A DNA stretch of 9,268 bases from Spirochaetes bacterium RBG_16_67_19 (GTDB lineage: Bacteria > Spirochaetota > Spirochaetia > SZUA-6 > DRHE01). The DNA lies in assembly GCA_001829505.1 (NCBI GenBank), contig MIBK01000112.1, positions 1 through 9,268 on the forward strand, in the 5' to 3' direction. The notes under the pieces are model-generated. The model ran no database searches and had not been told where the DNA came from. It was given only the letters and a program-made list of their open reading frames with translations. Positions 1-7,998 of this stretch are shown here, piece after piece. The position numbers and the translations under genes were made by a program. Within the stretch, counting starts at the first letter, position 1, and each line of letters starts with the position of its first letter.

Positions 1-1907
1 CTCAGGCGCTGGTTGCTGAAGGGCTTCTCGATCACGTCCTTGAAGCCGTACTCGCGGTAGCGGGCCATGACCGGGTCGCGGGAATAGCCGCTGGCGATGA
101 TGGCCACCGCCTGCGGATCCAGCTCCAGCAGGTGCCGGATGGCCTCCTTGCCGCCCATTCCTCCCGGGATGGTCAGGTCCATGATCACGGCGGCGAACGG
201 CCGGCCCTCCTGGCGGGCCTGGCGATAGCTGGCCAGGGCCTCGCTGCCCTCGCCCACGATCACCGGCGAATAACCCAGCCGCTCCAGGAGCCTCTTATAC
301 ACGTCTTGCAGGAAGCGGTCGTCGTCCATGACCAGGATGCGGCCGCGACCGCGGTACAGCTTCTCCGGGGCCTCCCCTGCCTGCGGCGGGGACTCCCCGG
401 CGGCGGGCAGGAAGAAGTAGAAGCGGGTGCCCTGTCCCACGGTGGAATCCACGGTCAGGTACCCGCCGTGGCTCTGGATGATCGAATAGGAGGTGGCCAG
501 GCCGAAGCCCATCCCGTTCTTCTTGGTCGTGAAGAAGGGATCGAAGATCTTGGAGAGGTTCTCCGGCGGGATGCCGCAGCCCTGGTCCTCCACGGTGACC
601 CGTACGTAGCGGCCGGGCTTCAAGGGCAGGGGGTAGCCCTCGGTGACCGTGACGTTCTCGCCCCGCACGCTGATCAGGCCGCCCTCCGGCATGGCCTGGT
701 CGGCGTTGATGATCAGGTTCTGGACCACCTGGGTGATCTGCCCGGAGTCGAACTCCCCGGGCCAGAGGTCTTCCGGAAAGGAGCAGCGGCAGCGCGCACC
801 CGAGCCCCGTAGCACGAAGGTGGACGCTTCCTGGATCAGCTCCGCCAGCCGGCCGGCCCGCTTCATGGGCAGACCGCCTTGGGCGAAGGTGATCAGCTGC
901 TGGGTCAGGTCGCGGGCCCGCAGGGTGGCCTTTTCCATCTGCTCCAGGCGGGAGTGGATTTCCTCGGAAGGCTTGGTGTGCATCTTGGCCAGGGCGATGT
1001 TGCCCACCACCGCGGCCAGGAAATTGTTGAAGTCGTGGGCGATGCCCCCGGCCAGGCGGCCCACCGCCTCCATCTTCTCCACCTGCTGCAGGTGGTGCTC
1101 CAGGGCCTTGCGCTCGCGCAGGTCGCGGGCCACCCCGTAGGTCCCCAGGTAGTTCTTGTCCTGCCGCTCGCTCTCCCGGTCGTAGATGCCCTGGGCCTTG
1201 ATCTCCACGGGGAAATCCGGGGGCTCCACGGGGGATAGCCCGCGCCGCAGGCGCAGCTCCAGCCCGGAGGCGGCCCGGCTGCCCGTACGGCGCTCGTTGA
1301 ACACGAAGCGCGACTTCTCCACATCTTGAGGAAAGACGAACTCCGAGTAGTGCCGGCCGATCACCTGCTCCCGGCGGAAGCCCAGCAGGCGCTCGAAGGC
1401 GTCGTTGACGAAGGTGAAGCGACCCTGCTCGTCCAGGATGTAGATCAGGTCCGGGGAGTTCTCCACCAGGTAGCGGTACTTGCGCTGGGACTGCTCCAGC
1501 TCCCAGTGGATGGCCGCCTTTTCCCGGATCAGGCGCCGCTGCTCCAGGGCGTTGGCCACCCGCTTGCGCAGCTCCTCGCCTTCCACCGGCTTGCGGATGA
1601 AATCGTAGGCCCCCCGCTGCAGGGCCGCTACCGCGGCGTCGATCGAGCTCACCCCGGAGATCACGATGGTCAGCAGCTCGGGGTGGTGCTCCCGGATGAA
1701 GCTCAAGACTTCCTGCCCGCCCACGTCGGGCAGCACCAGATCCAGCAGGACCAGCTCGTAGCCGCCTTCCGTCAGGCGGCGCAGGGCTTCCCGCCCGCTG
1801 CCGGCGGTTTCCAGCTGGAAGCCCTGTCCGGCCAGCAGCTCCCGTACGCTCTGGCACATGCGTGGTTCGTCGTCTACAATCAGAATGCGAGGATTTTCGC
1901 CCGTCAT
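1..1907 (-). CDS. Hybrid sensor histidine kinase, REC-PAS-HisKA-HATPase-REC (3' end outside window)
   Basis: This is a cytoplasmic-looking two-component kinase with 635 codons in the window; the reading frame is open at position 1, so the C-terminus is missing. An N-terminal receiver (about residues 6-120) has the acidic pair D12/D13, phosphoacceptor D56 in LLDLVLP and the conserved lysine K106 in RKP. A PAS domain (about 143-265) follows, with [11 protein letters not shown] and [12 protein letters not shown]. The dimerisation domain has phosphoacceptor H291 in [11 protein letters not shown]. The ATPase domain shows an N box (NLIINADQA, 398-406), DQGCGIP (441-447), FDPFFTTK (455-462) and GMGFGLA (465-471). 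A second receiver starts near 523 with D577 in IMDLTIP and K628 in EKP. There is no signal peptide or membrane segment, so it probably senses an internal cue through PAS. It is transcribed divergently from the ParA-like gene across about 70 bp. The start is the first ATG before the receiver; its ribosome site is weak (GAGA). The architecture is clear, the signal unknown. Confidence 0.93.
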   Translation of the reverse strand, partial: MTGENPRILIVDDEPRMCQSVRELLAGQGFQLETAGSGREALRRLTEGGYELVLLDLVLPDVGGQEVLSFIREHHPELLTIVISGVSSIDAAVAALQRGAYDFIRKPVEGEELRKRVANALEQRRLIREKAAIHWELEQSQRKYRYLVENSPDLIYILDEQGRFTFVNDAFERLLGFRREQVIGRHYSEFVFPQDVEKSRFVFNERRTGSRAASGLELRLRRGLSPVEPPDFPVEIKAQGIYDRESERQDKNYLGTYGVARDLRERKALEHHLQQVEKMEAVGRLAGGIAHDFNNFLAAVVGNIALAKMHTKPSEEIHSRLEQMEKATLRARDLTQQLITFAQGGLPMKRAGRLAELIQEASTFVLRGSGARCRCSFPEDLWPGEFDSGQITQVVQNLIINADQAMPEGGLISVRGENVTVTEGYPLPLKPGRYVRVTVEDQGCGIPPENLSKIFDPFFTTKKNGMGFGLATSYSIIQSHGGYLTVDSTVGQGTRFYFFLPAAGESPPQAGEAPEKLYRGRGRILVMDDDRFLQDVYKRLLERLGYSPVIVGEGSEALASYRQARQEGRPFAAVIMDLTIPGGMGGKEAIRHLLELDPQAVAIIASGYSRDPVMARYREYGFKDVIEKPFSNQRL

Positions 1908-1960
1908 CTATTCTCATTGTCGATAGAAGCGGATTCACTCTTGACCACAACCGCCGATAT

Positions 1961-1966
1961 AAGGAG
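1961..1966 (+). promoter_or_regulatory. Ribosome binding site of the ParA-like gene, deciding between two ATGs
   Basis: AAGGAG is a strong Shine-Dalgarno sequence. It ends 2 nt before an ATG at 1969 and 11 nt before a second in-frame ATG at 1978. Two nucleotides is too close for normal initiation, so 1978 is preferred. The choice changes the protein by only three residues. Confidence 0.6.
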
Positions 1967-1977
1967 TAATGGCAGCC

Positions 1978-3699
1978 ATGGCAGAGACCCTCGAGCTGGA
2001 GGCGGTCCCGGAGGAATCCCGCCGGCGGGTGGAAGAGCTTCTGCGGGAGGGCCGCGGCAGGGAGCCGGAGAAACTGGCCGCCCGCTCGGTGGCCATCGCC
2101 TCCGGCAAGGGCGGCGTGGGCAAGACCATCACCGCCGTGAACCTGGCCCTCTACTACTGCCAGCGCGGGCTGCGGGTGGCCCTGGTGGACCTGGACCCGC
2201 TCTCCGACGTGGCCAGCCTGCTGGACCTGGCCGAGTCGGAATCCGCCCTGAGCACCGTGCCCCTGGAAGCGGCCGGACACGGCCTGGCGGACTTCACCCT
2301 GCCCCTGTTCCGCAACCTGGACCTGCTGTTCCCGGCCCCCAAGCTGGGCAAGGGGGAAAGCCTCGAGCTGCTGGAGATGATCTTCCGCCGCTTCACCCCG
2401 GAGCTCACCCAGGCCTACGACCTGGTCATCTTCGACCTGCCGGCCGGTTCCTCCTACGAGGAGAACCTGGCCTTCCTGCCCTTCATCAAGGCGGTGGTGC
2501 TGGTGACCAATCCGGAGCCCACGGCGCACGCCGCCGCCGGGGCCTATCTGCGCCGCCTGTTCGCCCTGTACCCTGGTCGGGACGTGCGGCTGTGGCACAA
2601 CCGCTTTGTGCCGGAGGCCCCCCCGGGATTCAACCCCACGGACGTGGCCGGCAACTACAACCGCAACGTGCCCGAGGAGCTGCGCCTGGCCCCGGGGGAG
2701 AGCGCCCTGCTCGCCGACCTGGCCTTTGTGCCCGAGGACCCGGCGCTCAACCTGCTGCGGGGCGACCCTTCGGCCCGCAGGAACGCCCAGCGCTTCCTGC
2801 TGGACGCCCTGCAGTACCTCCTGGAGCAGCGCCTGGCCCGCCTGGCCGGCGAGGCGAGCCTGCCGCGGCCGCTCATCCCCCTGCTGGTCGGCTACTTCTG
2901 CCGCCACCGGCGGGTGGAGGACCCGCAGGAATACCTGGAACGGCTCGGGGAGTACCTGTCCACCCTGGCCGGCCAGCCCGCGGAGGATGCGGGGGCGGGC
3001 GACGGGCGCGAGCCCCGGACCCCCGTCTTCACCCCGGCGCAGCAGCAGGCCTGCCTGCAGCTGGTGGAGCAGGTGCGCCGGGACCCGCTGCGCCTGGCCC
3101 TGGTCCGGATCATCCGCCACCTGGAGGACCTGCTGCAGCACCGCGGCCTGCCCCAGGGCCTGAGCGGCGCGCCGGCCGACCGGCTGCTGGACCACGAGCT
3201 GGGCCGCCTGCTGGTGGCCTTGAACCGCCTGGCCTCCCGGGACCGGACCCTGGTCAATCCCGGCGGGGTGCTGCTCTTCTACTTCGCGCTGTACAAGCTG
3301 TTCCGCTCGGATACCGTGGTGCGCCTGGTCAACGGCCTGGTGCCGCGCCGCAGCAACTCCCGCGGCCAGCGCGTGCGCGACCGCCGGCGCCAGATCCGCA
3401 ACCTGATCGAGAAGGACCCCGCCGACCGGGCCCGCTACCTCAAGCTGGTCCGCCTGCTGGCCCCAGTGATTTTCCGGCAGGTCACCACGGTGGTCCGGGC
3501 CCTCAAGCTGGAGCGCCTGCAGTTCCGCAACCCCGCCGGAGGGCTGCTGCGCGACGCCTATTTGAAATTGCTGACCAGCTTCCTGCACGACACGGCCTAC
3601 GGCGGCCTGAGCGTGGTGATCGGCTTTCCCTATCGCCACAGTGCGGCGGCCTTCCGCCAGGGAGCGGAGAAGCTGCGGGCCAGCCTGGCCGGCAACTGA
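1978..3699 (+). CDS. ParA/MinD-type P-loop ATPase with a large uncharacterised C-terminal region
   Basis: The protein has 573 residues from ATG 1978 (576 if ATG 1969 is used; numbering here is from 1969). The deviant Walker A box is GKGGVGKT (46-53) with the signature lysine K47 used for dimer-dependent ATPase activity in the ParA/MinD/Mrp family. A VDLDP switch motif lies at 73-77 and a Walker B-like VIFDLPAG at 153-160. The ATPase domain occupies about 40-285. Ordinary ParA/MinD proteins end near 260-300 residues, but this one carries about 290 more. That extension is rich in Arg and Leu, probably helical, and I recognise no domain in it. A basic stretch lies at 460-478. No transmembrane segment or signal peptide is obvious. 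The stop codon overlaps the start of the PAP2-like gene, so the two are translationally coupled and probably act together. ParA relatives position cargo or act as switches on DNA or membranes; the role here is unknown. Chromosome partition is unlikely, because no parB gene or parS-like repeats are seen nearby. Confidence 0.88.
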   Translation: MAETLELEAVPEESRRRVEELLREGRGREPEKLAARSVAIASGKGGVGKTITAVNLALYYCQRGLRVALVDLDPLSDVASLLDLAESESALSTVPLEAAGHGLADFTLPLFRNLDLLFPAPKLGKGESLELLEMIFRRFTPELTQAYDLVIFDLPAGSSYEENLAFLPFIKAVVLVTNPEPTAHAAAGAYLRRLFALYPGRDVRLWHNRFVPEAPPGFNPTDVAGNYNRNVPEELRLAPGESALLADLAFVPEDPALNLLRGDPSARRNAQRFLLDALQYLLEQRLARLAGEASLPRPLIPLLVGYFCRHRRVEDPQEYLERLGEYLSTLAGQPAEDAGAGDGREPRTPVFTPAQQQACLQLVEQVRRDPLRLALVRIIRHLEDLLQHRGLPQGLSGAPADRLLDHELGRLLVALNRLASRDRTLVNPGGVLLFYFALYKLFRSDTVVRLVNGLVPRRSNSRGQRVRDRRRQIRNLIEKDPADRARYLKLVRLLAPVIFRQVTTVVRALKLERLQFRNPAGGLLRDAYLKLLTSFLHDTAYGGLSVVIGFPYRHSAAAFRQGAEKLRASLAGN

Positions 3700-4589
3700 T
3701 GGTCCACTCCATACCCTCCTCGCAAGCCGCCAGCATGCTGGTGAGCGACTGGCGGCTGGTCAAACGTTGGATCGCCTTGATCTGGAACGCCTTGGAGCAC
3801 TTCTTCCTGCCCCAGTTCGCGAGCCGCCTGCGGCCGCATCTGCGTCCGGTGGCCTCCCTCTCGCATCCGTTGGACCGGGACATCCCCTTCCGCCCGCGGG
3901 AGGTGGTCGCCTACCTGGGCTACATGACCTTCTGGTTTAAGACCCTGCGCTGGCTCTACGACCGCATCGGCAAGGCGGCCCTGCCCGACATCCTGCGCTC
4001 CATGGACGAGGTGCTCCGGCTCTACCGGGAGGCGGGGGCTATCTACCGGCGCTGCTCGTCCACCACGAGCACCCGGGCCGCTCTGCCCGGGCACCCCTAC
4101 TTCGCCCTCATCTACCTGGTGGACCCCCACCTGGCCTGCATCCCCAGTCTGCACATTCTGTTGATCTGCCACAATGAAATCGGCGCCGCCCACATCCTGC
4201 GCCGCCACGGCCTTTCGACCGGGGAAAACCGGGAGTTTCTGGAGGCGGTCCGGGAGGAGGCGAAGCGGATCACCGAGGCGGTGCTCCTGGTGAAGCAGCA
4301 TTCCGTGGTGGACGTGGCGCCCACCCTGTTCCTGCTGACGGCGCTTTTCCCCGACTTCCGTCGGGGGGAGGTGCGGGCTTTCGTCGGCCGGCTGTTCCAC
4401 GGCTGGCCCAGGACCGAGGCTTACAAGCAGAGCCTGCGCGCCCTGATCCTGACCACCTACGACGAGTTCTTGGCGGATTACGAAGCTAGAGGAAGAACCG
4501 GCCACCGGGAGCAGATCGTGGAGTTCCTGAAACGATACACCCCCGGCGGCCGGGTAGGATTCAGCAGCAGTCCCCGTAGGCGGGCTTGA
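3699..4589 (+). CDS. PAP2-superfamily-like protein (possible lipid phosphatase or phosphotransferase), coupled to the ParA-like ATPase
   Basis: The gene encodes 296 residues. Its ATG shares the A of the preceding TGA (TGATG), which fixes the start although the frame stays open far upstream. Two motifs resemble the C2 and C3 active-site motifs of PAP2-type enzymes, particularly the PAP2_3/inositolphosphotransferase-like branch. These are PSLH at 149-152 (H152) and KQHSVVD at 199-205 (H201, D205, i.e. HxxxD), about 49 residues apart as in that family. In PAP2 enzymes the C3 histidine is the nucleophile that forms a phospho-histidine and the aspartate assists it. Hydrophobic stretches at about 135-157 and 206-219 surround the motifs, but they are short and interrupted by charges. 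The protein may be membrane-associated rather than a classical six-helix enzyme. A C1 motif (KxxxxxxRP) is not clear. The C-terminus is basic. It forms a two-gene unit with the ATPase and overlaps the 3' end of the convergent HesB-like gene by 29 bp. The gene call is secure; the PAP2 assignment rests on motifs only. Confidence 0.82.
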   Translation: MVHSIPSSQAASMLVSDWRLVKRWIALIWNALEHFFLPQFASRLRPHLRPVASLSHPLDRDIPFRPREVVAYLGYMTFWFKTLRWLYDRIGKAALPDILRSMDEVLRLYREAGAIYRRCSSTTSTRAALPGHPYFALIYLVDPHLACIPSLHILLICHNEIGAAHILRRHGLSTGENREFLEAVREEAKRITEAVLLVKQHSVVDVAPTLFLLTALFPDFRRGEVRAFVGRLFHGWPRTEAYKQSLRALILTTYDEFLADYEARGRTGHREQIVEFLKRYTPGGRVGFSSSPRRRA

Positions 4590-4845
4590 TCGTGAAACCC
4601 TTGCCCCATACGGAGTCGATGTAGTCCACGACGCTCTTGTCGGCGAAGCCGGCGGCCCGCTTTTCCACGCGGACCTCGATGCCGTCGACGGCAAGCACTA
4701 CGTCCTGGTCGTTAGGCTCTTCCAGAGCCAGGCCCAATTTGGGCCCCCCTCACCCATAGCCCTTGAACAATACCCGCAGGACCTTGCCGCTGTTTTCCTT
4801 CAGGACTTCCGCCAGCTCGGTCTGCGCCTTTTCCGTGAAGCGCAC
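4561..4845 (-). CDS. HesB/IscA-like selenoprotein, in-frame UGA read as selenocysteine
   Basis: Read through one TGA (4752-4750), this frame gives a complete 94-residue A-type iron-sulfur carrier-like protein. It begins VRFTEKAQTELAEVL, continues with LFKGYG-U-GGPKLGLALEEP (Sec32), then VDGIEVRVEK, and ends GDCC (C93, C94). GYG-U-GGPxLGLALxEP matches the known HesB-like (seleno)protein family, where the first of three cluster-ligand positions is Cys or Sec. IscA/HesB proteins bind or deliver Fe-S clusters through these residues; the biochemistry of this subfamily is poorly defined. The only usable start is GTG 4845: an in-frame stop lies 7 codons upstream, and AAGGGGG sits 5 nt before the GTG. 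Residues after the TGA keep the family pattern up to the double-Cys end, which argues against a decayed gene. A SECIS-like hairpin follows the TGA, and a promoter lies 50-80 bp upstream. It is 56 bp downstream of plsY on the same strand. A sequencing error (TGC or TGT read as TGA) or recent nonsense mutation is the alternative. A standard pipeline would miss or split this gene. Confidence 0.85.
4715..4752 (-). promoter_or_regulatory. Bacterial SECIS-like element with its UGA codon
   Basis: Downstream of the TGA on the minus strand, GGCTCT (4729-4724) pairs perfectly with AGAGCC (4720-4715) around a three-base GGA loop. The loop begins 27 nt after the UGA. Known bacterial SECIS elements are a short stem-loop in the coding region just after the UGA, with a small apical loop that has G among its first two bases. 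This hairpin meets those criteria. SelB with Sec-tRNA binds such hairpins to decode UGA. A competing helix GGCCC/GGGCC lies between the UGA and this stem. Confidence 0.65.
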
Positions 4846-4850
4846 CTGTT

Positions 4851-4857
4851 CCCCCTT
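4851..4857 (-). promoter_or_regulatory. Ribosome binding site supporting the GTG start of the HesB-like selenoprotein
   Basis: AAGGGGG on the minus strand lies 5 nt upstream of GTG 4845. It is the only purine-rich site in position. The nearby ATG at 4870 is in a different reading frame and leads to a non-family peptide. Confidence 0.55.
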
Positions 4858-4895
4858 GGTTAACTTTCATTAAAGACCTGCGAACGAGTATATGC

Positions 4896-4924
4896 ATTTT
4901 ACTATATTGCATCCCTTCCGTCAA
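4896..4924 (-). promoter_or_regulatory. Sigma-70-type promoter of the HesB-like selenoprotein gene
   Basis: On the minus strand TTGACG (4924-4919) and TAAAAT (4901-4896) are separated by exactly 17 nt. Each hexamer matches the consensus at five of six positions. The element spans the last codons and stop of plsY, in a strikingly AT-rich patch for this GC-rich window. Transcription would begin near 4889, giving a leader of about 44 nt before the GTG. The selenoprotein gene can therefore be expressed separately from the lipid operon upstream. Confidence 0.6.
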
Positions 4925-5558
4925 GCTTGCGGACCAGGAATTTCCGGTTCATGGCCATGACGAACAGCGACACGGCGAAGGTGCCCGCCACCACCCACCA
5001 GGGATGGTCCCCGAGGGTGACCCGTCCCCAGAGCTGGACGCGCACCACCCAGTTCAAGGCCAGGGTCAGAAAAGGAGTGATGGCGACAAACAGGATGGGT
5101 GTCCATTGGCCCATGAAGAAACGCACGCGGGACTTCAGGCCCGCGGCCACCCCGAAGGACAGCAGCACCGCGGCCACGAACTCCACGGGCACGAAGAACA
5201 GGTACACTCCCATCGCGGTGGAAATGCCGCCGCCGCCGCGAAAGCCGAAGAATACCGGCCGGCAGTGCCCGGCGATGGCCGCAATGCCGGTGAGCGCCAG
5301 CGCCGCGTAGTCCCAGGGCCCGGAGCCCGGGAAAAGCCAGCGCCCGCCGATGGCCAGGGGCAAAAGGCTCTTGGAGAGGTCCAGGAAGTAGACCAGGGCG
5401 CCCCAATGCCTGCCGAGGTTCCGGCCGACGTTGGCCGCCCCCGGGTTGCGGGTGCCCAGGCCGCGGATGTCCACGCCGCGCACCCAGCGGGTGATCAGGA
5501 TGGCCCAGTTGAGCGACGCGTACAGGTAGGCGGCCGGCAGGAGCAGCAGCCTAAACAC
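4902..5558 (-). CDS. plsY: PlsY-type glycerol-3-phosphate acyltransferase (membrane), with variant GGGG motif
   Basis: The 218-residue integral membrane protein belongs to the PlsY family. PlsY transfers the acyl group of acyl-phosphate to glycerol-3-phosphate to make lysophosphatidic acid, the first step of phospholipid synthesis. Visible family motifs are SLNWAILITR (15-24), GTRNPGAANVGR (35-46) and GHCRPVFFGFRGGGG (97-111). About five hydrophobic segments are present (roughly 1-22, 52-72, 84-104, 117-140, 153-175), with another hydrophobic stretch near 186-203. The third motif normally reads FKGGKG, but here the lysine is glycine (G110), which could alter substrate phosphate binding. The start is GTG 5558, overlapping the response regulator stop by 8 bp, so translation is probably coupled. 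It is the last gene of the acyl-CoA synthetase operon. Family membership is firm. Whether it is the cell's main PlsY or a divergent paralogue with another acyl donor or acceptor is open. Confidence 0.9.
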   Translation of the reverse strand: MFRLLLLPAAYLYASLNWAILITRWVRGVDIRGLGTRNPGAANVGRNLGRHWGALVYFLDLSKSLLPLAIGGRWLFPGSGPWDYAALALTGIAAIAGHCRPVFFGFRGGGGISTAMGVYLFFVPVEFVAAVLLSFGVAAGLKSRVRFFMGQWTPILFVAITPFLTLALNWVVRVQLWGRVTLGDHPWWVVAGTFAVSLFVMAMNRKFLVRKLDGRDAI

Positions 5559-5943
5559 GGAAGCCCAGCCGGGCCAACTCCGCCTGGACCTTGTCCGCCA
5601 GGATGGGCTTGGTCAGGTAGCTGGTGCAGGCGGAAGCGAAGGCCTGGCTGACGTTGGAGAAATCGCCCAGGGCCGAAATCATGACGATCTTCACCTGCTC
5701 CAGGCCCACCACTCCGCGTTCCTGCTCGATGCGCCGGATGGCCTTGAGCACCTGCTGGCCGTCCATGCGGGGCAGCATGATGTCCAGCATGATCAGGTCG
5801 AAGGGCTCCCGGTCCAGGGCAAGGTTGAAGGCCTTCAAGCCCCCCAGTCCGTCGGCGGCCGTGTCCACGGGCCCGTAGGCCTTCAGGATCATGGTCAGCA
5901 GCTCGCGGCTGGTGAGCTCGTCGTCGACGATGAGGCTCTTCAC
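5551..5943 (-). CDS. Single-domain response regulator (CheY-like receiver)
   Basis: This 130-residue protein is a receiver domain with no output domain. It has the acidic pair D7/D8 in VDDE, phosphoacceptor D54 in LDIMLPRMDG, S90 in MISALGD and K112 in TKP, so it looks phosphorylatable. The GTG start at 5943 lies 6 bp after the acyl-CoA synthetase stop, and its end overlaps the plsY start. It is therefore cotranscribed between two lipid enzymes. Such lone receivers act by protein-protein contact or as phosphate relays. No kinase is in this operon; the hybrid kinase at the left of the window is a possible but untested partner. The receiver assignment is firm and its target unknown. Confidence 0.93.
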   Translation of the reverse strand: MKSLIVDDELTSRELLTMILKAYGPVDTAADGLGGLKAFNLALDREPFDLIMLDIMLPRMDGQQVLKAIRRIEQERGVVGLEQVKIVMISALGDFSNVSQAFASACTSYLTKPILADKVQAELARLGFRV

Positions 5944-5949
5944 CGGACT

Positions 5950-7860
<1,911 letters not shown>

Positions 7861-7878
7861 GGTGGCTCCTTTGCTGGG

Positions 7879-7907
7879 AGCCTACCACTGCCCCCAGTGG
7901 TTGTCAA
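7879..7907 (-). promoter_or_regulatory. Promoter of the acyl-CoA synthetase operon
   Basis: On the minus strand a perfect TTGACA (7907-7902) is followed after 17 nt by TAGGCT (7884-7879). The predicted start near 7872 leaves a leader of only about 12 nt that begins at the Shine-Dalgarno sequence. That is short but possible. The -10 box is the weaker half. Confidence 0.5.
7884..7901. promoter_or_regulatory. 18-bp perfect palindrome in the promoter spacer, candidate repressor operator
   Basis: ACCACTG-CCCC-CAGTGGT has 7-bp arms around a 4-base centre. It fills the space between the -35 and -10 boxes of the acyl-CoA synthetase promoter. That placement is typical of TetR- or GntR-family operators that block polymerase. 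Fatty acid degradation genes are often controlled this way (FadR, PsrA, FabR types), but the sequence does not match an operator I know. It could instead form an RNA hairpin only if transcription starts upstream of it. Confidence 0.5.
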
Positions 7908-7926
7908 TCAAAAAGCATGCGGCCCG

Positions 7927-7940
7927 TGCATGAACATGCA
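7927..7940. repeat. Inverted repeat TGCATG-AA-CATGCA midway between divergent promoters
   Basis: Six-base arms surround AA. A further GCATGC palindrome lies at 7915-7920. Both lie between the two divergent -35 boxes (7907 and 7947), where a shared regulator could bind. Short palindromes also arise by chance, so this is tentative. Confidence 0.35.
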
Positions 7941-7946
7941 GGCGTC

Positions 7947-7976
7947 TTGTGCCGCCGGCGCCGTTCGCGCTATAGT
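7947..7976 (+). promoter_or_regulatory. Candidate sigma-70 promoter of the small coiled-coil gene
   Basis: TTGTGC (7947-7952) and TATAGT (7971-7976) are 18 nt apart. The -10 box matches consensus at five of six positions and the -35 box at four. It lies 22 nt before the ATG at 7999, with GAGG (7988-7991) as ribosome site in between. Confidence 0.5.
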
Positions 7977-7998
7977 GGTGGCAAAACGAGGTATTGTT

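Noticed and set aside
1922..1950. TTGTGG-N17-TCTATC as promoter of the hybrid kinase
   Set aside because: Each hexamer matches consensus at only about half of its positions, so it cannot be told from chance.
1934..1963. TTCACT-N18-TATAAG as promoter of the ParA-like gene
   Set aside because: The TATAAG box overlaps the Shine-Dalgarno sequence, so a transcript would begin at or after the start codon. The real promoter is not identified.
295..3639. Very long open frame (over 1,100 codons) on the minus strand
   Set aside because: It crosses both the kinase and the antisense side of the ATPase gene, has low-complexity Gly/Ala/Gln/Arg composition and no domain. It is an artefact of high GC in the third codon position.
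1326..3698. Plus-strand open frame continuous with the PAP2-like gene
   Set aside because: The upstream part is antisense to the kinase and out of frame with the ATPase gene. Only the part from ATG 3699 shows real protein character.
4542..4554. CCCGG-CGG-CCGGG hairpin beyond the selenoprotein stop, considered as a terminator
   Set aside because: The stem is only 5 bp, it lies inside the PAP2-like coding sequence, and there is no T run on either strand.
4561..4845. HesB-like gene as a pseudogene with a nonsense mutation
   Set aside because: There is only one stop, it is a TGA at the known Sec position, a SECIS-like hairpin follows it, and the rest of the protein and its promoter are intact. 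Kept as the alternative explanation.
4712..4924. 70-residue minus-strand ORF ending in WVRGAQIGPGSGRA
   Set aside because: It is the frame-shifted shadow of the HesB-like selenoprotein and the end of plsY. The family sequence is in the adjacent frame, across the UGA.
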